From assembly GCF_001403615.1 (NCBI RefSeq), contig NZ_LN879455.1, forward strand, positions 310,001-374,000: DNA of 64,000 bases, in the 5' to 3' direction. The DNA comes from Desnuesiella massiliensis (GTDB lineage: Bacteria; Bacillota; Clostridia; Clostridiales; Clostridiaceae). A model generated the notes under the pieces. It was not told the origin of the DNA. It saw nothing but the letters and a program-made list of their open reading frames with translations, and did no database searches. Position 1 is the stretch's first letter. Each line of letters begins with the position of its first letter. Made by a program: the position numbers and the translations under genes. Of this stretch, positions 25,500-33,917 are shown one piece after another.

Positions 25500-26092
25500 T
25501 GAGAATATTAGCTAAAAAACTATTTTGACTAACCATGGGGTCAGCAATTATGGGATTAGGCATCGCCACTTCCGTGAAAAGCGGTCAAGGTGCTGACCCT
25601 ATGGCTTTTTTCTGGGAAGGTCTATGTAATATTCTTCCCATAACAATAGGCCAAGCTAATCTAATAGTTTGTGCCGTGCTTTTTGCCATTTCTCTATTTA
25701 TAGATTATAAACAAATAAGTTTTGGAACATTGATTAGCCCCATTTTTATCAGCATATTCTCGGATATATTTATGAATATTGTAGGAAGCAGCGTACAATT
25801 ACATTTTAAGATATTGCAATCAGTAATTGGAATATTGCTAATTGGTGTAGGAATAGGATTAACTACCTCTGCTAATCTTGGAAAAGGTGTTTATGAGGCT
25901 TTCGCTTTTGGAGTATCTGAAAGATTTAATATTAAGTTTGTAAAAATAAGAATGTGTAGTGATTTGCTATTTTTAATAGCAGGATATGTTATGGGAGCTT
26001 CAATAGGCATAGGACCATTGGTTGCTGTATGCTGTTTAGGAATAGTTATTCAAACTGTAAATAGATACATGAGTTTTAGGTTTAAATTTTAA
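25499..26092 (+). pseudogene. YczE/YitT-like membrane protein gene with an in-frame TGA at codon 10
   Basis: ATG 25499 overlaps the GH4 stop and starts MRILAKKLF, then TGA at 25526-25528, then LTMGSAIMGLGIATSVKSGQGADP in the same frame to the end at 26092. YczE-like proteins usually start with a short basic stretch running straight into this first helix, so the TGA looks like a recent nonsense change in an otherwise intact gene of five or six helices. The ATG at 25535, downstream of the stop, has no ribosome site and would trim the first helix start. The protein family is of unknown transport function. Translation from 25535 at a low level cannot be ruled out. Confidence 0.7.
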
Positions 26093-26107
26093 TTATAGAT
26101 AAGCAAG

Positions 26108-26139
26108 AAAAAAGTAGTCTCATTGGAGGCTACTTTTTT
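26108..26139. terminator. Bidirectional terminator between convergent genes
   Basis: AGTAGTCTC pairs with GAGGCTACT (one G-U) around ATTG, with A-run before and T-run after, so it can serve the PTS operon and the PucR gene on the other strand. Confidence 0.88.
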
Positions 26140-26160
26140 GTATCAAAATATAAATATCCT

Positions 26161-27780
26161 TTATTTTGTGCCTTCAATTAGTTTAAATAACCTTGAGGTT
26201 ACTTGAATTTGAAGTATTTCTTCAGGGTTTGTAAGGTCTGTGCTCAGCACCTCTTTTATCTTTTCTATTCTATATCTTACTGTCTTAGGATGAAGAAATA
26301 GCTTTTCAGAGGTTAGGGTATAGCTTTGATTAGAGTTTAAAAATACTTCTAGTGTTTCAAATAACTGAGGATAATCTGATCTAAATTTACTTATTCCAGG
26401 AGGAATAAATTTTTGAAGTTCTTCTAGACTATTTGATTCTAAGAATAACTTATATATTCCAAGATCGTCATAAGACAAGGTTTTATTAGAATTATGAAAT
26501 AATCTCAGAATCTTTTGAGTGTCTAAAACTTCTTTATTTGCTTTGGGTATTTCATATTTCCTCACCTTAGAACTGATGCTTGCTAAGTAATAGAAGTCTT
26601 TAAAGGTATTCTTTTCAACTAAAGGGTTCATTAATTTTTCAATAGAAGCCATGGTAAATCCATTTTGATTATGGTCAAAATTAAGTATGAATACTATTCT
26701 ATTTGATTTTTCAAGGAAAGCTATATGCTTGAAACTTAATTTAAATACATTTCTAATCTGCCTTAGAATAGGGAGCATAAAATTTTTATCAAGGCTTTTA
26801 TCTTCATCATGCTGATATAGTTTTATGATGATAAGTTGATAAAAATTGTAATTATTAATATTAAGGGATTCTAACACTTCATCAATATCTTTTTTTGCGT
26901 AGAGTTTATCATTTATTAAGTCGCTGATAATTTCATTTTTTTGTTGAAATAGATTTTGAGATATCACATATTTTTTTAATAGTTCCATCTGCATAAATTT
27001 CACTGCATTTTCTATTATCATAAAGTCCTCTAAATTAATGGAATCTTGCAGTTCGTGGATGATTAAATTATAATCATCCAAGCCCAAAAAGGGGATTTCC
27101 ACGATAATCTGATTTCCAACTATCTTTGGATTTGTATTATTATAGATTACTTTATTACGTTTATAGTTAAAGTTCATGTATTTTTCCCTTGATACTTCAC
27201 TTTTATCTAGTATTGTTACATGACAAAGCTCAGGATTGGTACTGGTTTCAGTTCCAGTAACATAATTAATGAGACTTACATCACGAAGTATCATTTTTTT
27301 AAATTCATAGAGGATCTCATCTATTGAGGGCATTCTCAGTGCAAGACTGGTTAGCTCGTTATGGACTTCATAATATTTATTTAATAAATTTATATTTTTA
27401 TCTATTATTGGTCCTAATATATCTAAAATTATGGATTCATATTTTACGTTCTTACCTATTTGAATTAGAGGAATTAAGTGATTGTCACAAAGTTCTACTA
27501 GTTTGCTGGGAATTTGATAAACTAATCTTTCTATTTTAATTACAATTGCACTAATTCCTATGTGATGAAGCTTTTCAAAAAACATATCTAATTCACTATC
27601 ACTTAAATTTTGCAATGCAAAAAAACTAGTTAAGATTACATCTCCGCTTCTTCCCCAGTTTTCTATATCTATAGCTTCAAGTACATTCACACCTGTTACC
27701 TCATTGTATATTCCATTTTTTCCTGCAATTAATTTTGAATCATAAAGTGATTTAATTTTTAACAAGTCTTTGATATTCAA
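26161..27780 (-). CDS. PucR-family transcriptional regulator
   Basis: A 539-residue protein. Residues 1-125 are the PucR N-terminal ligand domain (GVNVLEAIDIENWGRSGDVILTS), a GGDEF-like middle region follows, and the C-terminal 60 residues are the PucR helix-turn-helix with LTSEKLFLHPKTVRYRIEKIKEVL (part shown). Known members sense purines, amino acids or other metabolites. Translation starts at TTG 27780, eight bases after AAGGAG on the minus strand. It is divergent from the symporter gene at 28001 with 220 bp between them, so it is the likely regulator of that transporter. Confidence 0.88.
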   Translation of the reverse strand: MNIKDLLKIKSLYDSKLIAGKNGIYNEVTGVNVLEAIDIENWGRSGDVILTSFFALQNLSDSELDMFFEKLHHIGISAIVIKIERLVYQIPSKLVELCDNHLIPLIQIGKNVKYESIILDILGPIIDKNINLLNKYYEVHNELTSLALRMPSIDEILYEFKKMILRDVSLINYVTGTETSTNPELCHVTILDKSEVSREKYMNFNYKRNKVIYNNTNPKIVGNQIIVEIPFLGLDDYNLIIHELQDSINLEDFMIIENAVKFMQMELLKKYVISQNLFQQKNEIISDLINDKLYAKKDIDEVLESLNINNYNFYQLIIIKLYQHDEDKSLDKNFMLPILRQIRNVFKLSFKHIAFLEKSNRIVFILNFDHNQNGFTMASIEKLMNPLVEKNTFKDFYYLASISSKVRKYEIPKANKEVLDTQKILRLFHNSNKTLSYDDLGIYKLFLESNSLEELQKFIPPGISKFRSDYPQLFETLEVFLNSNQSYTLTSEKLFLHPKTVRYRIEKIKEVLSTDLTNPEEILQIQVTSRLFKLIEGTK

Positions 27781-28000
27781 ATTATCACTCCTTTATCCTT
27801 TAGGTATAAAAAATATTATAGAATATAGAACTTTGCGCAAATGAAAACGAATACAAATCATGATACATTTATATTATCACAACAAAGTGGCATTGCAAGG
27901 GTTATATACAGTGATTAAGAAAATAGTGTTGAAAGTTAAGTAGTGATTAAAGAAAAGATTTTAATGCTTTTTACTTAATTTTCATAAGGAGATGATGATT

Positions 28001-29221
28001 ATGAAGTTAAAAAAAGTAAATATGACTGTTCAAATAATGATTGCTATGGTACTGGGAGTTGTAGTTGGGACTATATCAAAAGAAAAAATCGAGGGAATTA
28101 AACTGCTAGGGGATATTTTTCTAAGGTTGATTCAAATGTCTATTATACTCCTTGTAATGGGACAAATAATTGAGGCCATAGGAGGCCTTAATCCTAAGGA
28201 GTTAGGAAGGCAGGGAGTTAAAGTTATCATCATATTTCTTCTCACATCGTTTTTTGCAGCTGCCTTTGGAATAATAACTGGAATACTTTTAAAACCAGGG
28301 TTTGGTATAGATCTTAGTTCTTTAAGTAGTGGAGGGAAAATTAGCACAAGCTATCTTGGGTCAGCATCCGATACGGTACTTGGATTTTTCTCTATAAATG
28401 TAATAAAGTCAATGGCAGATGGAAATATAGTTCAAGTGATATTATTTGCTATTTTATTTGGGGTAGCGCTAAGCTATATAAGAATGGAAAATGAAAGCAA
28501 TAAATTACTTGAAGTCATTATAGAATTTAATAAAATAATATTAAAAATGATTTCTATTATTATGAAGATTGCACCTATCGGTATATTTTCGCTAATAGCT
28601 TCCACCGTTGGAAAGGTTGGAGTAGGAGTGATACTACCACTTTCTAAGTATTTAGGAGTTTATGGACTTGCTACCTTCACATATCTTATAGTATTTTTTA
28701 TAATAGTTTCGCTGTATTGCAAAGTTAATATAGTAAAGCTCATAAAGGGGATGACAGAAATGTCATTAATGGCTCTAGCCACCACTTCCTCTGCTGTGAC
28801 TTTGCCTACGGAGATGAAAGACGCTAAAGAAAAACTAGGCATAAGCGAAAAGGTTACAAAGATTGTATTGCCCCTTGGAATGACTCTTAATAGTAATGGA
28901 TCAGCTATGCATATGGCTTTTACAATTGTAACTATAGCACAAATTTATGGTGTTAATTATTCAGGAGCGCAGTATTTATACATTGCAGCCTTAGCAACCT
29001 TAGTTTCACTGGCTAATGCTGTAGTTCCAGGTGCAGGACTTGTATCCCTTGCTATAATCGTACCTCAAATGGGGCTTCCTATAGATGCCATTGCGGTTTT
29101 TGCAGGAGTAGAATGGTTCGTGGGAATGCTTAGAACAATTCTAAATGTAGACTCAGATACCCTTACAGCGTTAATTGTTGCAAAGGGCGAAGATGAAATA
29201 GATTATGGTGTGTATAAATAA
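28001..29221 (+). CDS. Dicarboxylate/amino acid:cation symporter (DAACS, GltP/DctA-like)
   Basis: A 406-residue membrane protein with eight to ten hydrophobic segments and the two re-entrant hairpin motifs of the family: serine-rich ATTSSAVTLP near residue 265 (HP1) and LPLGMTLNSNGSAMHMAF near 290 (TM7). VPGAGLVSLAI is the HP2 tip. It takes up aspartate, glutamate, succinate or similar with Na+ or H+. Start 28001 is nine bases after AAGGAG; two ATG codons at 27992 and 27995 are too close to that site. PucR upstream may control it. Confidence 0.9.
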   Translation: MKLKKVNMTVQIMIAMVLGVVVGTISKEKIEGIKLLGDIFLRLIQMSIILLVMGQIIEAIGGLNPKELGRQGVKVIIIFLLTSFFAAAFGIITGILLKPGFGIDLSSLSSGGKISTSYLGSASDTVLGFFSINVIKSMADGNIVQVILFAILFGVALSYIRMENESNKLLEVIIEFNKIILKMISIIMKIAPIGIFSLIASTVGKVGVGVILPLSKYLGVYGLATFTYLIVFFIIVSLYCKVNIVKLIKGMTEMSLMALATTSSAVTLPTEMKDAKEKLGISEKVTKIVLPLGMTLNSNGSAMHMAFTIVTIAQIYGVNYSGAQYLYIAALATLVSLANAVVPGAGLVSLAIIVPQMGLPIDAIAVFAGVEWFVGMLRTILNVDSDTLTALIVAKGEDEIDYGVYK

Positions 29222-29238
29222 TATTGAGTATGGCAAAG

Positions 29239-29269
29239 GTGCTAATCATATATAAGGTTAGCACTTTTT
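29239..29269 (+). terminator. Terminator after the symporter gene
   Basis: GTGCTAATC pairs with GGTTAGCAC (one G-U) around ATATATAA, followed by TTTTT. Confidence 0.85.
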
Positions 29270-29420
29270 CTTATTAACAATAAACTTTATGTTGTAACAC
29301 AATTGTGCTAATATTATACTGAATTAATGCTTTGGGTCTAGCAAAGAGGTCTATAATATAAGTAAAGCAGAAATGCATAGTGTTTTAATTGAGTCTAATT
29401 ATTTAAGAAAAGGTGAAGAG

Positions 29421-30755
29421 ATGAAAAACGAACAAATAAAAGTAAAATGCGTTGGCATGGACGAAGAAGGAAAAGGAATTGTAAAAATAAAAGGAAAAGA
29501 GGTTCATGTGCCCTATTTGATTGATGGAGAGACTGCTGTGGTTGAAGTCACCGAAAAAAGAAATTTTATAAGTGCTAAGGTAGTTAGAATTCAGGAAAAG
29601 TCAAAAGATAGGGTTATACCGAAATGTAAATATTTTAATCAATGCGGAGGATGTCAACTTCAGCATTTATCCTATGAAGCACAGGGAAACTTCAAGCAAA
29701 ATAGCATCTTAAAATTGATGAAGAAATATAAAAAGGTTAATGAAATCCTTACAATGAAGGATCCGTATTTTTATCGTAATAAGGTTCATGCTGCGGTAGC
29801 TTATGATAAAAAAGGTGACATTGTATCAGGAATTTATGAGGAAAACACGCATCATGTCACCGCTGTTAAGGAGTGTATTATTCAACATAAACCTGCAGAT
29901 GAAATTACTGAATCTATTCGTGAACTTATGAAGTCTTTTAAGCTAAAGCCCTATAATGAAGATACAGGACAGGGCTTTCTTCGTCATGTACTAGTAAAAA
30001 CAGGATTTGTCAGCAAGCAGGTTATGGTGGTGCTTGTAGTTTCATCCCAAGTGTTTCCTGGAAAAAATAATTTTGTTAATGAATTGCTAAAGAAGCATCC
30101 TGAAATCACTACTGTTGTTATGAATGTGAATAACCGCAAAACTAGTGTTGTGCTTGGAGAGACAGAAAAGGTGCTATTTGGAAAGGGATACATCGAAGAT
30201 ACCTTATGTGGTTGTATATTTCAAATTTCACCTAAATCCTTTTATCAAATAAACCCTATACAAACTGAAGTTTTGTACAATAAAGCCATTGATATGGCAA
30301 AGCTAACTAGCAATGAAATAGTCCTAGATGCCTATTGTGGTATCGGAACAATTTCGCTTATTGTAAGTCATAAAGCAAAAAATGTTATTGGCGTGGAGCT
30401 AAATAAAGATGCAGTAAAAGATGCAATAAAAAATGCTAAACGAAATAAAATAAACAATGTTCACTTTTATAATGAGGACGCTGGTAAGTTTATGGTTGAG
30501 CTAGCAAAGAAAAAGCAAAGCATAGATACTGTGTTTATGGATCCTCCAAGAAGCGGCAGCGATGAAAAGTTTTTGTCTTCTCTAGTTCATTTGGAGCCCA
30601 AGAAAATAATATATATATCTTGCAATCCTATCACTCAGGAACGTGACCTCAGATATTTAACGAAACATGGCTATTCTGTAGAGGAAATTCAACCTGTGGA
30701 TATGTTTCCACAAACCTATCATGTGGAGACAGTATGTTTGATGTCAAGGGTGTAA
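29421..30755 (+). CDS. rlmD: 23S rRNA (uracil-5-)-methyltransferase, RlmCD/RumA family
   Basis: A 444-residue enzyme. An N-terminal TRAM domain is followed by the iron-sulfur cysteines CKYFNQCGGC near residues 65-75, a central RNA-binding part, and the SAM domain with DAYCGIGTISL, FMDPPRSG and the catalytic Cys in ISCNP. It puts the methyl group on C5 of uridines in 23S rRNA. Start 29421 follows AGGTGAAGAG; an upstream in-frame ATG at 29373 has no site. The C-terminus reads VDMFPQTYHVETVCLM. DNA around VDMFP recurs five times to the right, so the gene appears to be the chromosomal edge of an integration hotspot. The gene itself is complete. Confidence 0.93.
   Translation: MKNEQIKVKCVGMDEEGKGIVKIKGKEVHVPYLIDGETAVVEVTEKRNFISAKVVRIQEKSKDRVIPKCKYFNQCGGCQLQHLSYEAQGNFKQNSILKLMKKYKKVNEILTMKDPYFYRNKVHAAVAYDKKGDIVSGIYEENTHHVTAVKECIIQHKPADEITESIRELMKSFKLKPYNEDTGQGFLRHVLVKTGFVSKQVMVVLVVSSQVFPGKNNFVNELLKKHPEITTVVMNVNNRKTSVVLGETEKVLFGKGYIEDTLCGCIFQISPKSFYQINPIQTEVLYNKAIDMAKLTSNEIVLDAYCGIGTISLIVSHKAKNVIGVELNKDAVKDAIKNAKRNKINNVHFYNEDAGKFMVELAKKKQSIDTVFMDPPRSGSDEKFLSSLVHLEPKKIIYISCNPITQERDLRYLTKHGYSVEEIQPVDMFPQTYHVETVCLMSRV
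30695..30733 (+). other. rlmD 3'-end copy of the att-like motif
   Basis: TGTGGATATGTTTCCACAAA sits in codons VDMFPQT and is followed by the HVETV codons. The same words reappear around 43498-43587, which suggests this is the integration target. Confidence 0.45.
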
Positions 30756-30821
30756 GCCTTGATTTTACTGGGTTTCTGAGATTACATCTAAATTATCTAC
30801 TCGACCTAAAGTGTAAAATTG

Positions 30822-30843
30822 GGTATGTGGGAACATATCGAAG
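30822..30843 (-). repeat. Inverted copy of the att-like motif
   Basis: Read on the minus strand this gives CTTCGATATGTTCCCACATA and then CC. It matches 43407-43429 at about 20 positions with one gap, in opposite orientation. It may be the left end of an acquired element. Confidence 0.5.
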
Positions 30844-30948
30844 GGTAGAAAAAGAACCGGTAAATTCAGTAGGGTTGTGTGGATAGATTAGATAACATAC
30901 GTAGAGTTGTGGAGATAGGATAGATGAGATGTAAAATATTTATCTCTT

Positions 30949-30989
30949 CCGTCAATCAGGAGATACTTTTTCTTGGTTGGCGGTTTTTT
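30949..30989 (+). terminator. Terminator upstream of the Hsp33-like gene
   Basis: CCGTCAATCA (30949-30958) pairs with TGGTTGGCGG (30974-30983) using two G-U pairs, followed by six T. The 190 bases between rlmD and this hairpin hold no protein gene. Confidence 0.75.
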
Positions 30990-31034
30990 AAATTATATAA
31001 GAACTTTATTCAAAAAAACGTTCAAAAAAAGTAC

Positions 31035-31065
31035 TTGAACCTCACGTTACGTTATGTTATATAAT
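31035..31065 (+). promoter_or_regulatory. MerR-type promoter with 19-bp spacer
   Basis: TTGAAC (31035-31040) and TATAAT (31060-31065) are exactly 19 bp apart. This long spacer is the hallmark of promoters that MerR regulators activate by twisting DNA. The spacer CTCACGTTACGTTATG has a partial dyad. A merR gene is second in the operon. Confidence 0.72.
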
Positions 31066-31086
31066 GCGTGCATGGAGGTAATGATT

Positions 31087-31929
31087 ATGAAGAAGAATTT
31101 AGTAAAACTATTAACAAAAGATAAGGAAATCAGACTTTTTATTATTGATGCAACAAATATTCTGGAGCGCAGCAATTTAAAAAATATGAAAACAGATTTT
31201 GCAAGACAGCTTTATACGAACATATTTATCGATTGTTGTCTATTACGTGGCTTTTTAACCGAAGTCGATCAGCGTATAAGTGTAAGTGTTCGGTTTAAAC
31301 CAGCTGGGCATACGGCTCACTGCGATGTAGATGGTAGCGGCAATGTTAATTGTACTTTCTCTTCCCAGTTAGCAGCTTTTAATGGCGATTTTGCTGATTT
31401 AGTCGGGGATGGGGCATCTCTTTCTATTTCAAGAGCTAGTTGGATGTCAGGAATATTTACCGGAACGGTAGAATTAAAGTCTGCTTCTATAAATTCGTGC
31501 TTTTCCTATTTCTATTCTAAGAGCGAGCAGACAAAAACAATTTTTCGAACATGGATTGAAAATGGGATTGCAAGAGGTTGCTTGATACAACCACTACCTT
31601 TCTATAATATTAATCATCTACATTTTGTGATGGATAGTATTTACAGTGCAGAGAAATATATGATCACAGAGCAATGGGCAGAACTGACTATTAGGGTTTT
31701 TCCATATGCAACGGTAGTAGATGAATATATCGTGCAAAGTGAATGCAATTGTTCAAAAGAAATGTTTTTTGGGATCCTAATGTCGGTTGAAACCGATGAA
31801 TTAAAAAATTCAATTGAAGTTGGGAAAAATGAAGAACTGGAATGTGGTATATGTGGTAAGAGGTATATATTTAGTACTAATGATTTAGAGGCTATTGTTA
31901 AAATAAAGGAAAGTGAACAAGATGGATAG
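31087..31929 (+). CDS. Divergent Hsp33-like redox-regulated chaperone
   Basis: A 280-residue protein with the Hsp33 fold sequence landmarks (LRGFLTEVDQRISVSVRFKP, GSGNVNCTFSSQ, later SISRASWMSG) and the C-terminal zinc switch CNC, thirty residues, CGIC, the C-x-C-x27-32-C-x-x-C pattern of HslO. Oxidation would release zinc and activate holdase activity. Start 31087 follows GGAGGT; ATG codons upstream lack good spacing. It overlaps the merR gene by eight bases and has a MerR-type promoter, which is unusual for hslO. The substrate range is unknown. Confidence 0.82.
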   Translation: MKKNLVKLLTKDKEIRLFIIDATNILERSNLKNMKTDFARQLYTNIFIDCCLLRGFLTEVDQRISVSVRFKPAGHTAHCDVDGSGNVNCTFSSQLAAFNGDFADLVGDGASLSISRASWMSGIFTGTVELKSASINSCFSYFYSKSEQTKTIFRTWIENGIARGCLIQPLPFYNINHLHFVMDSIYSAEKYMITEQWAELTIRVFPYATVVDEYIVQSECNCSKEMFFGILMSVETDELKNSIEVGKNEELECGICGKRYIFSTNDLEAIVKIKESEQDG

Positions 31930-32635
31930 ATTTCTTAAGATTGGGGAATTAGCGAGTATGGCAGGTATAACTGTCAGAACATTGCATTATTATGATGAAG
32001 TCGGTTTATTAAAACCATCTAAGATTACTGAAACAGGGCATAGATTATATGACATGCAGAGTATTACAACATTATACCAAATAATGTCTTTAAAAGACAT
32101 GGGATTTAACCTTGATGAAATAAAGAGTCTAATTCATGATAGATATATTGATATTCCAAAATTTATTGAAGTCCAAATTTCAAAAGTTCAAGAGGAAATT
32201 GCCCAGAAACAGCTATTTTTTAGTAGGTTGCTAAAATTAAAGCAGGAGATTAAAGGTAATAAGAATATCTCAATAGATGACTTTAAAGCAATCGTCCCAT
32301 TTATTAATTCCTCAGCAGACAAATATATAACTAAAGAACAGTTAGATAAAATAAGAAATAATTTAGAAAGATATAAAGCAGAATCAGAAGGAGCAACAGA
32401 GTGGCTAGAGTTCATTTCAAAACTTAATTATTGTTGTAAGAACAAATTGCCTAATACAGATTTAAATGCCATTGAATGTATAAATTATTGGAGAAAACTT
32501 TTGAACAAATCAATAGGGGAAGATGAAAAACTTAAGAATTCCATATTTTCATTTCATGCTTCTTTAGAGAATTCTCAGCTTAGATATGGTCTTACGGATG
32601 ACCTATACAAATATCTAATGGAGTTAATGAAATAA
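31922..32635 (+). CDS. MerR-family regulator, likely autoregulating the hsp33-like operon
   Basis: A 237-residue protein with the MerR winged helix at residues 4-70 (KIGELASMAGITVRTLHYYDEVGLL, then RLYDMQSITTLYQIMSLKDMGF) and a dimer coiled coil at about 80-110 ending in a TipA-like helical effector domain of about 120 residues with two Cys (NYCCKNK). The effector is unknown; Cys-Cys may sense thiol stress or metal, which is inferred. GTG at 31913 is in frame but ATG 31922 has AAAGGAAAG nearby. It overlaps the chaperone gene. The att-like motif follows at 32648. Confidence 0.88.
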   Translation: MDRFLKIGELASMAGITVRTLHYYDEVGLLKPSKITETGHRLYDMQSITTLYQIMSLKDMGFNLDEIKSLIHDRYIDIPKFIEVQISKVQEEIAQKQLFFSRLLKLKQEIKGNKNISIDDFKAIVPFINSSADKYITKEQLDKIRNNLERYKAESEGATEWLEFISKLNYCCKNKLPNTDLNAIECINYWRKLLNKSIGEDEKLKNSIFSFHASLENSQLRYGLTDDLYKYLMELMK

Positions 32636-32647
32636 ATAAAAGCTTAG

Positions 32648-32677
32648 GTCGACATGTTCCCGTCTACCGATAGTGCA
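32648..32677 (+). repeat. att-like motif copy, rlmD 3'-end related
   Basis: GTCGACATGTTCCCGTCTAC followed by CGATAGTGC. It matches the copy at 43462-43490 at about 28 of 31 positions. It would encode VDMFPSTDSAK in the RlmD frame. It follows the hsp33/merR module directly. Confidence 0.55.
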
Positions 32678-32741
32678 AAAATCGAGGCAAAAAAGTGCAT
32701 TTTTGGCTCGTTTTTTAGGGGGGTTTATAGGTGACAAAGGG

Positions 32742-32768
32742 GTGTTGGAGGGGTGAAGCCTCCAACAC
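32742..32768. repeat. Perfect 10-bp hairpin in the 340-bp gap
   Basis: GTGTTGGAGG (32742-32751) pairs with CCTCCAACAC (32759-32768) around a 7-nt loop. No T-run follows. The rest of the gap 32636-32917 holds the att-like motif and the next hairpin. Confidence 0.7.
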
Positions 32769-32790
32769 AGAAATTTAAGGTAGGAAATTC

Positions 32791-32828
32791 CAAAGGCGTC
32801 AGGATAGCAAATCTTGATGCCTTTGTTA
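32791..32828 (+). terminator. Possible terminator or structured RNA before the ArsR promoter
   Basis: CAAAGGCGTCA pairs with TGATGCCTTTG (one G-U) over a 13-nt loop and is followed by TTATT, which is only a weak U-tail. Confidence 0.45.
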
Positions 32829-32917
32829 TTGGCTCTGCTAAATGTTTTTGTTGATACACAGCCATCTGTAATATAACTTTAGACTGTCAAGGGTGCATTT
32901 TATGGTTTTATTTTCAT

Positions 32918-32969
32918 GCAACCTTTTTGTTGCTTATCCTTGACAGGCAACCGTATGGTTGCTTATAAT
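32918..32969 (+). promoter_or_regulatory. ArsR promoter with two matching operators
   Basis: Two copies of GCAAC-N6-GTTGC-TTAT occur at 32918-32933 and 32947-32962, 29 bp apart. The second fills the 18-bp spacer between TTGACA (32940-32945) and TATAAT (32964-32969). The predicted start site coincides with the ATG of the ArsR gene at 32976, so the message may be leaderless. Confidence 0.72.
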
Positions 32970-32975
32970 AGATAT

Positions 32976-33254
32976 ATGGATACGAACAAAGACTCTATAT
33001 TCAAAGCACTTGCCGACTCGACTCGGCGGCTTATATTAGACGAACTATCCGAACACAACGAGCTGACGTTGTATGAACTTACGGCACGTTTAATTATGAA
33101 GCACAACCTTAACATTTCGCGTCAGGCTATAGCTAAACATCTTTCTGTATTGGATGATGCAGGGCTCGTAAAATCAAAACGGAAGGGGAAATATCGGGTA
33201 CTTTTTTTCAACAATGAGCCACTTAAAAATTTACTGGAAGGATGGGTAGAATAA
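32976..33254 (+). CDS. ArsR-family repressor
   Basis: A 92-residue winged-helix protein: FKALADSTRRLILDEL, then helix-turn-helix ISRQAIAKHLSVLDDAGLV and wing KRKGKYRVLFF. There is no metal-binding Cys box, so it belongs to the non-metal ArsR group that often sits by SRPBCC or VOC genes. ATG 32976 has no ribosome site and falls at the predicted transcription start, which fits leaderless translation. Two operators upstream suggest autorepression. A VOC gene follows after 105 bp. Confidence 0.85.
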   Translation: MDTNKDSIFKALADSTRRLILDELSEHNELTLYELTARLIMKHNLNISRQAIAKHLSVLDDAGLVKSKRKGKYRVLFFNNEPLKNLLEGWVE

Positions 33255-33359
33255 TTTTTAAATTCGAATAAAAACCTCTGATGAAGGTTAGGGTTGTAAT
33301 TCTTAAAGCCATATTATCAGCACAGCACAAATCATAAATATCTATGGAGGTAAAGAAGC

Positions 33360-33743
33360 ATGAAAATCATTGTTACAAGTATATTTGTACAAGACCAGGA
33401 CAAGGCACTGGAGTTTTATTCAGAAAAGCTTGGGTTTATAAAAAAGGAGGACGTTCCTGCCGGAAAGTATAGGTGGATAACGCTTGTTACTCCCGAGGGT
33501 CAGGATGGTACCGAGCTTTTACTTGAACCGAATGATCATCCTGCCGCAAAAGAGTATCAAAAGAAGATATTTGCCGATGGCATCCCAGCAACAATGTTTG
33601 GCGTGGCAGATATCCGCGAAGAGTACAAACGATTAATAGAAAAAGGCGTGAAGTTTACGATGGAACCGACCGAAATGGGCAACGTCACAATAGCTGTCTT
33701 CGATGATACATGCGGCAACCTTATTCAGATAGTGCAGAAGTAA
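33360..33743 (+). CDS. VOC family protein (glyoxalase/bleomycin-resistance fold)
   Basis: A 127-residue protein with two beta-alpha-beta-beta-beta units: IFVQDQDKALEFYSEKLGF in the first and ATMFGVADIREEYKRLIEKGV with FDDTCGNLIQIVQ in the second. The final Glu/Gln-bearing strand is where metal ligands sit; here Q replaces the usual E, so catalytic metal binding is uncertain. GGAGGT precedes the start. Probably in the ArsR regulon. It may detoxify or bind an electrophile, but the substrate is unknown. Confidence 0.82.
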   Translation: MKIIVTSIFVQDQDKALEFYSEKLGFIKKEDVPAGKYRWITLVTPEGQDGTELLLEPNDHPAAKEYQKKIFADGIPATMFGVADIREEYKRLIEKGVKFTMEPTEMGNVTIAVFDDTCGNLIQIVQK

Positions 33744-33917
33744 AACTGCACTTTTCTTGACAAATCCAAATTGATTTTGGGGCTTATGAACAACCTTTTT
33801 AAGAAATATATTTAAGAAGTATTTTATTTATAATCGTTCTTTCCCTTGAAATATAAATTTAGGAATGATACCATATTCTGAGAAATTGAAAATTTTATAG
33901 TAGGGGGTAAGACATAT

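Noticed and set aside
25526..25528. TGA as a selenocysteine codon in the YczE-like gene
   Set aside because: No SECIS-like hairpin was seen directly after the codon and the family is not known to use selenocysteine; a nonsense mutation is simpler.
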